From an uncultured Niabella sp. (GTDB lineage Bacteria > Bacteroidota > Bacteroidia > Chitinophagales > Chitinophagaceae), in assembly GCA_934486785.1 (NCBI GenBank), contig CAKSQK010000001.1:248001-312000 (forward strand): a stretch of 64,000 nt of DNA, written 5' to 3'. The translations under genes and the position numbers were made by a program. Of this stretch, positions 30,101 through 38,950 are shown piece by piece. The notes beneath the pieces were generated by a model. It was not told the origin of the DNA. It was given only the letters and a program-made list of their open reading frames with translations, and did not search any database. How positions within the stretch are numbered: the first letter of the stretch is position 1; the number at the start of each line of letters is the position of its first letter.

Positions 30101-31496
30101 GTTTCAAAAACAGCCAATTGGTAGATACGCAGCTTATCTCTAAATATGCATTTCATTATCTGAAAACATACTTTGAAAAAGTAGATGTGCAGAAAGGGGC
30201 GGTAACTGCAATATTTAGAAAAATATACGAGTTGCAGCCGCAAAATTTTGATGAAAAGAAAGATAGAAGCAAGCATTCGCATCACGCCAAAGATGCTACG
30301 GTGCTTACTTTTATACCTATTGCTTCCAAAAGAGATGAGATTCTGAAAAGTTATTTTGAAGATCTTGAAAATAATAAACGATTCGCAACACTAAAACCCT
30401 ATCCGGGCTTTTCTATCAAGTATATTTTTGATATTGATGATACGGTTTTGATAAATAGCTTAAACAATATTCAGTTTCTCTCAAAAGCCAAAAAACTGGT
30501 TAGAAGAAGAGGAAAAGTACAATTTATTGAAGGCACAAATATTGTCAAAGTGGCTACTGGAGATAGTATACGTGGGCAGCTACATCAGGAGACCTTTTAC
30601 GGTGCAGTGAAGCCTGCCAAGCTGGATGAAAACGGCAAAATGCAAAAAGATGAGAACGGAAATTTTATACAGCAAGATAAAATAAAATATACCATTCGAG
30701 TTCCTTTTCAATACAAAAGCAAACCCGATACACCTGGATTTAAAACATTTGAAGAAATAGAAAAGCAGGTAGTAGATGAAGGATTGAAAAAACAAATCAA
30801 GCAGCAAATTGAAAAAGCAGGAGGGTTAAAAGAAGCTTTTGAAGAAGGCATTTTTATGTTTGATAAAAGGGAAACAAGGTCAATAAAATACGCCACATCC
30901 GCATATGGGCAAGTGTTTCAGAACCTTTACAAATTAAAAAACATACTTATCTGTCGTCGAAAGAATATAAGCAACATTACTATGCAGCCAATGCCACCAA
31001 CAGCTATTTTGCTTTATACGAAGACAAAGAAAAAACTAAAAAAGATTTTGACTTCAGAAATTTGATGGAAGTAGCGCAGTCATTAGCCATTGATGATATC
31101 AAAGATGAGAAAGATTTATTTGCTCCATTTATTACTATCCAAAAAGGTAAGGTAGAAAAGCAACTGGATTTAAAATATATTTTGAAGCCTGGAGCAAGAA
31201 TAATTTTTTTAAAGGATCATGAAAGTAAAGATGAGTTAACGCAATCAGATATTTTTAATAGATTTTATATTTATACAAATTTTGAGAAAAATGGCAACTC
31301 AGCAAGGCTAAATTTCAAATATCACGTGGAAGCGAGGCCTAAAACTGAAATCAAAGATGAATATACGGAATCAGAAATAGATTGGGAGAAACCTAAACCT
31401 ACCCTGCGATTTGGTTATGGGAAATATGATTTTTTAGTAGAAGGGTATGATTTTGATGTGATGATGGATGGGGTAATTAAAATAATTGAAGAATGA
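27151..31496 (+). CDS. cas9: Cas9 nuclease, type II-C, interrupted by a -1 frameshift near the C-terminus
   Basis: All nuclease motifs are intact: RuvC-I LGLDLGTNSIGW (D8), an Arg-rich bridge helix (KKRSTRRLYQSRKYR), RuvC-II VVVEVGRQLND (E741), HNH VDFEHTIPRSKSFDNS (H875) and RuvC-III HSHHAKDATVL (H1044, D1048). The first frame ends at 31065 (1304 residues), but its last 41 residues are out of register. The true C-terminus (TYLSSKEYKQHYYAANATN onward) continues in the -1 frame to 31496. The shift falls at A6 (30936-30941). Read through it, the protein has about 1448 residues, as expected for Bacteroidota Cas9. Without it the PAM-interacting end is lost. The region is more AT-rich than its left neighbours. 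Confidence 0.93.
30936..30942 (+). other. A AAA AAC heptamer at the Cas9 frame change
   Basis: In the zero frame the heptamer is read A AAA AAC, the X XXY YYZ form of a -1 slippery site, and the frame that encodes the rest of Cas9 is exactly -1. No clear upstream Shine-Dalgarno-like stimulator and no strong downstream stem are visible. A lost A in a run of seven would look the same. Confidence 0.6.
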
Positions 31497-32398
31497 TCAA
31501 ACGCACCCTATACTTCGGCAATCCCGCTTGGCTTAAAACCAAAAACGAACAACTACTGATTGAGTTGCCTGATACGGGCGAGGTGAAACAGGCGGCCATA
31601 GAAGATATAGGCCTTGTCATTTTAGACCATCAGCAAATCACGATAACTCAATCAGTACTGGCAAAACTGCTGGCTAATAATTGTGGGCTGATCACCTGCA
31701 ACAATACCCACCACCCTACAGGCTTGCTGCTGAACCTTGATGGCCACACGTTGCAGAGCCAACGCTTTCAGGCACAAATTGAGGCCACAGTTCCGCTTAA
31801 AAAACAACTCTGGCAGCAAACAGTAGTTGCTAAGATCATCAACCAGGCCAGCCTTTTAAAATTGCGCAGAACTGAAAACAAATTCCTAATCAACCTGAGC
31901 AAACAGGTGCTAAGTGGCGATAGCAGTAATTGTGAAGCGCTGGCAGCCAATTACTACTGGAAAAATCTTTTTCCCGAATTTTTAAATTTTAAACGCTTTC
32001 GTGAAGGGGCACCGCCCAACAACCTGCTGAATTACGGTTATGCTATACTGCGTGCATTGGTAGCCAGAAGCCTTGTGGGAAGCGGACTGCTGCCTACGCT
32101 CGGCATCTTTCACCGCAACCAGTATAATGCCTATTGTCTGGCCGATGATATGATGGAGCCATACCGCCCCTATGTGGACAAGGTGGTTTGCCACATAGTA
32201 CGCTCCCACGGAAAGTTTTTAGAAATGACGCCATCAATGAAGCAGCAACTACTGGGCATACCGGTAATGGATGTGATGGTTGATGGTGAAAAAAGCCCGC
32301 TGATGAATGCCGTGCAGCGCACCACCGCCAGCCTTGCCAAATGCTTTGAAGGAAAATCAAGAAAGTTGCTATTCCCGGTTATGGAAATGAATAATTGA
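31493..32398 (+). CDS. cas1: CRISPR integrase Cas1 (type II)
   Basis: The 301-residue protein has the metal-binding residues of Cas1: E148 in SSNCEALAANYYW, H207 in GIFHRNQYNAYCLADD and the acidic D218/D219 that follow, with MEPYRPYVD. The N-terminal beta domain (RTLYFGNPAWLKTKNEQ) is typical of type II. With Cas2 it inserts new spacers. Its ATG overlaps the cas9 stop codon (ATGA at 31493-31496), so it is probably translated by coupling. No disruption is seen. Confidence 0.95.
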   Translation: MIKRTLYFGNPAWLKTKNEQLLIELPDTGEVKQAAIEDIGLVILDHQQITITQSVLAKLLANNCGLITCNNTHHPTGLLLNLDGHTLQSQRFQAQIEATVPLKKQLWQQTVVAKIINQASLLKLRRTENKFLINLSKQVLSGDSSNCEALAANYYWKNLFPEFLNFKRFREGAPPNNLLNYGYAILRALVARSLVGSGLLPTLGIFHRNQYNAYCLADDMMEPYRPYVDKVVCHIVRSHGKFLEMTPSMKQQLLGIPVMDVMVDGEKSPLMNAVQRTTASLAKCFEGKSRKLLFPVMEMNN

Positions 32399-32419
32399 TC
32401 TTGTTTTATCCGCTCTTGA

Positions 32420-32767
<348 letters not shown>

Positions 32768-32777
32768 TCTTTACAGT

Positions 32778-33035
32778 ATGCAACGTTCAGATTTTATTAA
32801 GGGGATCATAGGATTTTTAGGCATTTCGGCCTTACCCGCATCTATGGTGAAGCAATACCACCGCTACTATCTTTTGCAAAGTTTTGTAAGAGGCTTTCGC
32901 TTTTACGAAGGCTTAAAGTTGTTAGATGAAATGCACGAAGGAGATTTACTGGAAATGTTGAGAGAACCTGCAAATGAATACGACCCGAAGGCTATTGAAC
33001 AAAATACAATTCAGTTAATACAAAAACCTAAATAG
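32778..33035 (+). CDS. Short HIRAN-domain-like protein, C-terminally truncated
   Basis: The ATG at 32778, 10 bp after the cas2 stop, gives 85 residues. The N-terminus (MQRSDFIKGIIGFLGISAL) looks like a worn Tat or Sec signal. The rest matches the first two thirds of a HIRAN domain: FVRGFRFYEGLKLLDEM, then LREPANEYDPKAI. A full domain would continue with a strand ending in a G-Y-I-P-like motif; here it stops after 18 further residues, and no other frame restores it. It is cotranscribed with cas2. It may be a real accessory gene or a remnant of a periplasmic HIRAN protein cut by the arrival of the CRISPR locus. Confidence 0.55.
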   Translation: MQRSDFIKGIIGFLGISALPASMVKQYHRYYLLQSFVRGFRFYEGLKLLDEMHEGDLLEMLREPANEYDPKAIEQNTIQLIQKPK

Positions 33036-33050
33036 GCGGTACAGAAACAA

Positions 33051-33075
33051 AAAAACGGGAATCTCTCCCGTTTTT
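33051..33075. terminator. Bidirectional terminator between cas operon and CRISPR array
   Basis: AAAAACGGGA (33051-33060) and TCCCGTTTTT (33066-33075) form a perfect hairpin with a 5-nt loop, with A-runs on one side and T-runs on the other. It can end the plus-strand cas operon and the minus-strand array transcript. Confidence 0.85.
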
Positions 33076-33128
33076 TCATCCTGTTGACAACCTTAAACCC
33101 TTGTGTGATAAGGCCTTTGGCGAAACGT

Positions 33129-33329
33129 GTTGTCAAAGACCTAAGTTAAATCAAAAGCTGAAAGCAATTCACAACTACATCTATGACAAACACCCAAGCG
33201 ATGGAGTTGTCAAAGACCTAAGTTAAATCAAAAGCTGAAAGCAATTCACAACTGAAAGCCGTTGAGAAAATAGTGCGTAAATGTTGTCAAAGACCTAAGT
33301 TAAATCAAAAGCTGAAAGCAAATTTAAGG
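33129..33329 (-). CRISPR. Type II-C CRISPR array, three repeats and two spacers
   Basis: Repeats start at 33129, 33206 and 33283 (period exactly 77). The first two are identical 47-mers ending at 33175 and 33252; the third matches for 39 bases (to 33321) and then diverges. Spacers are 33176-33205 and 33253-33282, 30 bp each. The ends are inverted (GTTGT...ACAAC). On the minus strand the repeat begins GTTGTGAATTGCTTTCAG, the usual Bacteroidota II-C form, and this part pairs with the tracrRNA. The minus strand is therefore taken as the crRNA strand. The degenerate repeat is then the first, where its 5' half is not needed for any crRNA. Confidence 0.95.
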
Positions 33330-33616
33330 AATGAACCATTTCACCTGGTCAAATGGCGGGCATACTTCGTGTGATAAAAGCGCTTATTCTTTAAATTCAG
33401 ACTATTTTATCCGAATTATGGCCCGGTTTTTTGGCAATCCCGTTAAAAGTAAATAGGTTTGTTGCTCAGGCCTTTTAACAGCGCCGAGATCGTTCATAAA
33501 TTATTAATCCCTCAGTACACATTACAAATGAAATGAGCCATTAGAATGCTTCACACCAACATAGTATGAATATTTTGGCGAATTCCATGTGACCATTAAA
33601 AACAAAAAATACACAC
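33330..33616. other. Non-coding gap between CRISPR array and nirK
   Basis: No open frame of convincing composition, repeat copy, tRNA or strong hairpin was found in these 287 bp. No clear FNR/CRP palindrome was seen before nirK. The nirK promoter must lie here but could not be placed. Confidence 0.4.
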
Positions 33617-34648
33617 ATGAAAATTTACAACCTTTTATTTCTCACAACTCTTATTTATCTGTTCTTATCAGGATGCAAAACCACTAATGATTCTAACGAA
33701 GGACGGGCAAAAAAAAATGCAGAAATTACCGTAGACGGAACAGCGGAAAAAGCAGAAATCACCGCAGCGCCATTAGTACCCAAACCAGTTGGAGACAGGC
33801 CCCCTAAAAAACTCATTGTTGAACTGCTGACAACCGAAACCGAAGGTATTATTGCCGACAGTATAAAATATACTTTCTGGACATTTAATGATGTAGTGCC
33901 CGGAAGTTTTATACGTGTACGGGAAGGGGATGAAATAGAATTGCGTTTAAAAAACGCCGCAAACAGTGTATTGCCGCACAATATTGACCTGCACGCGGTA
34001 AATGGTCCAGGCGGTGGCGCTGAGGCCACTTTTGTTTCTCCGGGTAAAGAAGCTTCCTTTCATTTTAAAGCATTAAACCCCGGCTTATACGTGTACCATT
34101 GCGCTGCGCCGCCGGTACCTATGCATATTGCAAATGGCATGTACGGATTAATTTTAGTAGAGCCCGCGGGCGGGCTGCCTAAAGTTGACAGAGAATACTA
34201 TATTATGCAGGGCGAATTTTATACAAAGGCGGGTGATACTGGCGTTCTTTCTTTTGATAATGATAAAGGAAATGATGAAAACCCTGATTATGTTTTATTC
34301 AACGGAAAAAAAGGGTCATTGCTGGGCAAAAATATGCTTCAGGCAAATGTGGGTGAAACGGTTCGCTTGTTTATTGGCAATGGCGGCCCTAACCTTGTTT
34401 CATCATTTCATGTAATTGGAGAAATATTTGATAAAGTATACGTGGAAGGTGGCAGCCTGGTCAACCATAACGTACAAACAACTTTAATCCCGGCCGGTGG
34501 AGCAGCTATTGTTGAGTTTACGGTTGAAACCCCTGGAGAGTACGTATTAGTTGACCATTCCATTTCCCGGGCATTTAATAAAGGCGCCATCGGCAAGCTG
34601 CACGTGACCGGTGAAAAAAATGATAAGGTTTTTAAAAAAATAAACTAA
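33617..34648 (+). CDS. nirK: Copper-containing nitrite reductase, lipoprotein form
   Basis: The 343-residue protein reduces nitrite to nitric oxide. All copper ligands can be placed: type 1 H121, C162, H170, M175 ([10 protein letters not shown] and [16 protein letters not shown]); type 2 H126, H161 and H314 (VDHSI). The catalytic D124 and H265 ([13 protein letters not shown]) are also present. A lipoprotein signal ends at C20 (FLSGC), so it is attached to a membrane on the periplasmic side, unlike the soluble NirK of many proteobacteria. No cytochrome c domain is fused. Genes for a NirV-like protein and an SCO1-like copper chaperone follow. Confidence 0.92.
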   Translation: MKIYNLLFLTTLIYLFLSGCKTTNDSNEGRAKKNAEITVDGTAEKAEITAAPLVPKPVGDRPPKKLIVELLTTETEGIIADSIKYTFWTFNDVVPGSFIRVREGDEIELRLKNAANSVLPHNIDLHAVNGPGGGAEATFVSPGKEASFHFKALNPGLYVYHCAAPPVPMHIANGMYGLILVEPAGGLPKVDREYYIMQGEFYTKAGDTGVLSFDNDKGNDENPDYVLFNGKKGSLLGKNMLQANVGETVRLFIGNGGPNLVSSFHVIGEIFDKVYVEGGSLVNHNVQTTLIPAGGAAIVEFTVETPGEYVLVDHSISRAFNKGAIGKLHVTGEKNDKVFKKIN

Positions 34649-34676
34649 ACACAACACCAAAATCTTCGCCTTCCAG

Positions 34677-35516
34677 ATGGCGGTTATATTTAAAATACCT
34701 GTAGTTGTTTTACTGCTGTTGTTGTTTTCCTGTAAAGAAAAAGAAAGCAGTGAAAATATAAAAACCATACGTGATGAGGGTTTCACACCTCTCGAAACAA
34801 ATACAAAAATGGTATTTATACCAGGTGGCAGTTATTTACCTTTTTATGGTTCAGATAAAAAAGAGGTAGCTGTACACCCTTTCCTCTTAGATGAAACCCC
34901 TGTAACCAACGAAGAATTCTTAGCTTTTGTAAAAGCAAACCCACGGTGGCAAAAGTCTTATGTAAAACGTGTATTTGCCGATTCACATTACCTTAGGGAC
35001 TGGCCATCTGACCTGCAATTTCCCGAAGAACAAAATGCAGATGCTCCGGTATGCTTTGTATCATGGTTTGCCGCACAGGCGTATGCGCAAAGTGTAAAAA
35101 AACGTCTGCCTACTTTGGATGAATGGGAATTTGTTGCAATGGCTGATGAAAAGGATTATAATGCCCGTGATAAAAAAAGCTATTCTGATTATATTATAAG
35201 CCTTTATTTAAAAAAAGACAAACAACTGCAGCCGGTTAAAAACAGCCCGCCAAATGCATGGGGCGTTTATAACATGTTTGACAGGATTTGGGAGTGGACA
35301 GATGACTTTAATGCGGTTTTAACTACCGGAGACTCAAGAGAAGGAACTTATGATGATAAAGATCTATTCTGCGCCGGCGCTGCAGTAAATGCAACTGATA
35401 TTCTTAACTACGCGGCTTTTATGCGGTTTGGCTTGCGAACAAGCCTGAAAGCAAATTATACGGTTAGCAACCTGGGGTTTCGCTGTGCGAAAGACACAAA
35501 TATTATTACAAAATGA
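34677..35516 (+). CDS. NirV-like SUMF1/FGE-domain lipoprotein
   Basis: The 279-residue protein has a lipoprotein signal (LLLLFSC) and a formylglycine-generating-enzyme-like domain: MVFIPGGSYLPF, DETPVTNEEFLAFVKANP, LPTLDEWEFVAMADE, WGVYNMFDRIWEWTDDF and NLGFRCAKD. NirV proteins of this fold are often encoded beside nirK and are thought to help its maturation; the mechanism is not settled. It lies 28 bp after nirK, and its end overlaps the next gene by 4 bp, so the three genes form an operon. Confidence 0.82.
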   Translation: MAVIFKIPVVVLLLLLFSCKEKESSENIKTIRDEGFTPLETNTKMVFIPGGSYLPFYGSDKKEVAVHPFLLDETPVTNEEFLAFVKANPRWQKSYVKRVFADSHYLRDWPSDLQFPEEQNADAPVCFVSWFAAQAYAQSVKKRLPTLDEWEFVAMADEKDYNARDKKSYSDYIISLYLKKDKQLQPVKNSPPNAWGVYNMFDRIWEWTDDFNAVLTTGDSREGTYDDKDLFCAGAAVNATDILNYAAFMRFGLRTSLKANYTVSNLGFRCAKDTNIITK

Positions 35517-36103
35517 AAAGAGCTTTTATAATTCAGGTTTTCTTTTTGCTTTTTATTTCATGTACGCACCAAAAAGATAAAAACAAAGAACTTCCATCAG
35601 ATTCAATTTTTAATCTGCAAAGTACATGGCAAAATCAAAACGGCGACACGCTGCAATTACAACAACTAAGAGGTAAAACACTTGTAGTCGTAATGATTTA
35701 TACCAGTTGCAAAACGGCCTGCCCCATGCTGGTAGCTAACATGAAGAAAATTGAACAAAAAATTAAACCGCGCAATCTTGATAAAACTTCTCTGGTATTG
35801 GTTTCTATTGATCCGGAAACTGATACGCCCGAACGCCTGAAATTATTTTCAGAAACCAATCATATGAAAGCCGGGCATTGGATATTTTTAAGGAGCGATG
35901 AAAAGTCTACACAGGAGTTTGCAAATGTGCTGGCCATGAAATACAAAAAAATATCGCCGATAGATTTTTCACACTCTAATATTATCAGCGTCTTCAGTCC
36001 TGATGGCCAATTAAAAACCCAGGAGGAAGGCACGAATATAGAAACGGATAAAATAGCAGCTAAAGTAAATGAAACTATTGCAGCAAATAGCCAACTCCTT
36101 TAG
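35513..36103 (+). CDS. SCO1/SenC-family copper chaperone lipoprotein
   Basis: The 196-residue protein has a lipoprotein signal ending at C17 and a thioredoxin-like SCO domain. The copper ligands are C66 and C70 (TSCKTACP) and H154 (DFSHSNIISVF), all present. SLVLVSIDPETDTPERLK is the family's central block. It would deliver copper, here most likely to NirK, given the four-base overlap with the NirV-like gene. Confidence 0.88.
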   Translation: MKRAFIIQVFFLLFISCTHQKDKNKELPSDSIFNLQSTWQNQNGDTLQLQQLRGKTLVVVMIYTSCKTACPMLVANMKKIEQKIKPRNLDKTSLVLVSIDPETDTPERLKLFSETNHMKAGHWIFLRSDEKSTQEFANVLAMKYKKISPIDFSHSNIISVFSPDGQLKTQEEGTNIETDKIAAKVNETIAANSQLL

Positions 36104-36119
36104 GCGCATGCCTTCTTTA

Positions 36120-36761
36120 TTATTTAGCGGGAACACTCGCCCATATATAGGCTCTTTCTATTTTAATTTCTGAAGCATAGGGATATCTTCGTATCAAATC
36201 AATCACTTTAAAACCGGCTTCTAACAACAGGTCCCTGATCTTCTCTATTTTGAACAGATAAAAATCAACGTCTACTTCTTCATTTAAAAATTGATCGAGG
36301 TGGATGATATCATCACCTATATGAAATGAAAGTAAAAAATCTCCGCCGCAATCCAGCACCCTGTAAACCTCATGGAAAGCCTGCCGCACCGCGTTGTAAT
36401 TAAAATGAACAATAGAATAATAAGCAATGGCTGCACCCACGCTCCTGTCTGCATACTGAAGCGATAACATATCTCCCTGTTCAAAAGAAATACACGGGTT
36501 TTGATGCCTGGCAATCTCTATCATTTGCCCGGATATATCTATACCTGTTATGTTAGACAGACCTATAGTGTGTAAAAAACGGGTTGTCTGTCCGGGTCCG
36601 CATCCTAAATCAAGCACCTGGCCTTTAACCCTGTTTTCATGAGCAAATTCACGTAATAACATCCTGTCCAGGCGCTTGTGTACCAGCGCATCATTACACT
36701 TTTCATAATAAACTTTAGCCACCTTATCATAACAGGCAACCACATTTTCTTTATTATCCAT
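36120..36761 (-). CDS. Class I SAM-dependent methyltransferase
   Basis: The 213-residue protein has the Rossmann methyltransferase motifs: GQVLDLGCGPGQTTRFL (motif I), ITGIDISGQMIEIA (acidic end of strand 2), FEQGDMLSLQYADRSVG (motif II) and VYRVLDCGGDFLLSFH. It belongs to the broad UbiE/Methyltransf_11/25 group. The substrate is unknown. It is convergent with the nitrite reductase operon and probably unrelated to it. Confidence 0.85.
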   Translation of the reverse strand: MDNKENVVACYDKVAKVYYEKCNDALVHKRLDRMLLREFAHENRVKGQVLDLGCGPGQTTRFLHTIGLSNITGIDISGQMIEIARHQNPCISFEQGDMLSLQYADRSVGAAIAYYSIVHFNYNAVRQAFHEVYRVLDCGGDFLLSFHIGDDIIHLDQFLNEEVDVDFYLFKIEKIRDLLLEAGFKVIDLIRRYPYASEIKIERAYIWASVPAK

Positions 36762-36839
36762 GCACTTTATGAAAACTAATATTCGGATTAGGGCTTAAAT
36801 GGTTTTCATGTTTACCGTATGCTAAGGTAAGCGGAATGT

Positions 36840-37523
36840 TTATAAATGTCTCATCCTGCCAATAATGATTTTCCCTTCATCTGTAAGCGATTGATAACCA
36901 TTTGCTGAAATGGTATACACGTTGCGGTTAACGAGATCTATTTTCTCAGCAGTGGCCAAAACAACTGAGCTTCCCGCGGCTTTTACTTCAAATACCACGT
37001 TATTGGCAGCCTTCATGCTGAAGAACTCGTTTGCGGTTTTATAGTCAATGCCGGTAGCCACAGGTGTGTTATTGCCCTGTATGTAAAAGTCAACTTCAGG
37101 TACATCGGGTATAAAATTGGCAAAGCGTATTTTTACAGAATCTTCTCCCGCGTGGCGTGTGCTGTCGTGCAGCAGCACTGCTTCCATTTTGCTAAGCGTG
37201 TCAATCAAAAACAGGCTGTAAGCATGGCCTTCTTTTAAAGAGAAAGTAGTGGAGAGTAGCTTTGCTTCATTCCTGCGCTGGTAAACAGACAATGATCTGG
37301 TGCCCGGATGCGCTCTTAAGTAACCGGTATAAGATCTGTATTCAAAATTGTCTGGCGTAAGCCAGTTGGGCTCTAACTTGAAATAAAGATTTGACGCGCG
37401 CGGAGAAAAATGAACGATATTAAGATAAGCAACCGGAGGTAATGGATCTGATTTAACGCAGGATGAAATTGAAAATACCAATGCCACAAAAACAATTGCC
37501 CTGGTAATGCTTAAGATTTTCAT
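36840..37523 (-). CDS. DUF4397-domain lipoprotein
   Basis: Starting at 37523 (MKILSITRAIVFVALVFSIS) gives 227 residues with a lipobox ending at Cys in SISSC; an earlier in-frame ATG would bury the signal. The sequence VAYLNIVHFSPRASNL, YRSYTGYLRAHPGTRSLSVY and VKIRFANFIPDVPEVDFYI is the two-repeat DUF4397 pattern. The function of the domain is unknown; it is common on the surface of Bacteroidota. The predicted ECF promoter 41 bp upstream links it to the sigma factor at 40721-41290. Confidence 0.78.
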   Translation of the reverse strand: MKILSITRAIVFVALVFSISSCVKSDPLPPVAYLNIVHFSPRASNLYFKLEPNWLTPDNFEYRSYTGYLRAHPGTRSLSVYQRRNEAKLLSTTFSLKEGHAYSLFLIDTLSKMEAVLLHDSTRHAGEDSVKIRFANFIPDVPEVDFYIQGNNTPVATGIDYKTANEFFSMKAANNVVFEVKAAGSSVVLATAEKIDLVNRNVYTISANGYQSLTDEGKIIIGRMRHL

Positions 37524-37564
37524 ACAATATTTTTTTAGGTTACTGAATAATGAACTATTATTCA

Positions 37565-37594
37565 TTAAACCAAAAAATATGCGAAAATGCTACA
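37565..37594 (-). promoter_or_regulatory. Predicted ECF sigma promoter, DUF4397 gene
   Basis: On the minus strand TGTAGC (37594-37589) and GTTTAA (37570-37565) are 18 bp apart. TGTAGC ends 65 bp before the start codon at 37523. The same pair recurs before three other genes of the cluster. Confidence 0.6.
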
Positions 37595-37629
37595 ATCAAA
37601 GGCAGTTTTTTAATAGCGGCTATGCAAAG

Positions 37630-38076
37630 CTAAGTGGCCTTAAAAGGCAATCCTTTGCCAGTTTCAGCAAACAATTTTAAACTGCCCGTAAACTGCTGCC
37701 ATCCCTGCGTGCACAGGTTGTAGCATTCCACCTGCGGCGTAAGGCCCGAGTGTAAAAGCTGTAAATGCGTACCGTCATCTTTTGGGATGACCTCCCAGGC
37801 GATGGTTGTTCCAATCCATTCCCCATGTTTTCTCAGCTCAGGAATTTTGATCATTGAATCAATAACAAACCATGAAACCTGCGTGCCGGGAACTATTTCT
37901 TTTACACGAATGGTTTTAAAAACACTGGCGCCAAAGCGTACGGTGAACACGCTGTTTTTTTCATTTGCAGAGCCTTCAAACATTTCTGTCCACCACAAAG
38001 GAATTTGCAGGGTAAGGGCATTGAACACTTTATCAGGCGCAGCATTTATTTTTACCAGGCTTTTATAGTCTTCCAT
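37630..38076 (-). CDS. SRPBCC/AHSA1-like domain protein
   Basis: The start at 38076 (MEDYKSLVKINAAPDKVFNAL) gives 148 residues and fits the START-like AHSA1 pattern. The C-terminal part has LLHSGLTPQVECYNLCTQGW before the final helix LKLFAETGKG. Proteins of this fold bind hydrophobic ligands or Hsp90-like partners; no specific role can be given. The longer frame upstream is not typical and has no clear start signal. Confidence 0.78.
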   Translation of the reverse strand: MEDYKSLVKINAAPDKVFNALTLQIPLWWTEMFEGSANEKNSVFTVRFGASVFKTIRVKEIVPGTQVSWFVIDSMIKIPELRKHGEWIGTTIAWEVIPKDDGTHLQLLHSGLTPQVECYNLCTQGWQQFTGSLKLFAETGKGLPFKAT

Positions 38077-38131
38077 ACAATTAAAATTTTTAGTGGCGAA
38101 GCTATGGCACGCAGCATTTCTGTTGCTTTTC

Positions 38132-38401
38132 CTAAGGCAAGAATTTATTGCCGGACATGAGGGAAAACAAAAGCTCCACTGCCAGTACAAGCAGGAAAAA
38201 TACAAGTATGTATTTAACAGCAGTCTTGTTTTCACGATTGGTTACAACGGCCACTATTCCTAATAGAAACATAGCGCTGTATGGTTTTGCAAACAGCGCA
38301 TCAGTGCCTGCCACACTCATATTTATGGCAGCGGCAGGCACAGCGTAGAATATGTCAGGATAAGAAAAAACGGTATTTGAAAAATGGTAGCAATAGGGCA
38401 T
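38132..38401 (-). CDS. Hypothetical small membrane protein
   Basis: The 89-residue frame from 38401 has a moderately hydrophobic middle (MFLLGIVAVV) and a strong membrane helix (YILVFFLLVLAVELLF) near the C-terminus. I do not recognise a family. It sits between the lipoprotein pair and the SRPBCC gene on the same strand, 13 bp after the lipoprotein stop, so it could be part of that transcript. Coding status is uncertain. Confidence 0.4.
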   Translation of the reverse strand: MPYCYHFSNTVFSYPDIFYAVPAAAINMSVAGTDALFAKPYSAMFLLGIVAVVTNRENKTAVKYILVFFLLVLAVELLFSLMSGNKFLP

Positions 38402-38414
38402 TTTATAAGTTCTG

Positions 38415-38915
38415 TTATTTATTTTTATTGGTGCTTGTACCATTAGGGTCAAGCGTTACGGTTTGTATTTTTGATCCGTTGATGACATTGAAATAAAAGT
38501 CGCCGGCCTTGTGCTTTGTTCCCAGTATTTTTTGCAGGTTTACCGATAGCACCAATTCTTTATCAGCATTAAAATCCTGATTTGAGTGATCGTATTTTAA
38601 AAGCAGTTGAACGCTTCCGGGGTAGGAGAGCAATATGCTGCCATCCCAGATAAACTGGAAAGACTCAGCAGTGCCGCCACCCTTCACTTTCACGTCCAGT
38701 ACATCGCCTTGCCTTTTTACTTCAATGATCTCAAAAGCATCTGTTGCATTTCTTTCCCTGTTGGCGGAAGTAAACAAATGCTTGTCCATTACCAGGTTGG
38801 CTTCAAGCCTTAGTGGCTGGTCATTTGCCGGTGCCTGCTTTTCTTTTTGACAGGCAGTAAAAAGAAGGGCAACCGCTATTATCATCAGGCCTTGTAATTG
38901 TTGTATTGTTTTCAT
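38415..38915 (-). CDS. Lipoprotein of unknown function, paralogue 2 of a tandem pair
   Basis: The 166-residue product has a lipoprotein signal (LLFTACQKE) and is clearly homologous to the gene just upstream. Shared blocks include VKVKGGGTAESFQFIWDG, ELVLSVNLQKILG and FNVINGSKIQTV. No known domain is recognised. It lies 35 bp after its paralogue and is probably cotranscribed with it from the predicted ECF promoter at 39489-39518. Confidence 0.75.
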   Translation of the reverse strand: MKTIQQLQGLMIIAVALLFTACQKEKQAPANDQPLRLEANLVMDKHLFTSANRERNATDAFEIIEVKRQGDVLDVKVKGGGTAESFQFIWDGSILLSYPGSVQLLLKYDHSNQDFNADKELVLSVNLQKILGTKHKAGDFYFNVINGSKIQTVTLDPNGTSTNKNK

Positions 38916-38950
38916 GTGTTCAATTTTAAGAGGAATGATTGTACCGGAAA

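Noticed and set aside
31062..31496. Separate 144-residue gene after cas9
   Set aside because: It is the C-terminal end of Cas9 in the -1 frame; its first Met is internal and the homologous sequence begins earlier, near 30939.
33083..33128. A fourth, worn CRISPR repeat starting GTTGACAAC
   Set aside because: Only about the first nine bases match and the 77-bp spacing is broken; it is better seen as flanking sequence.
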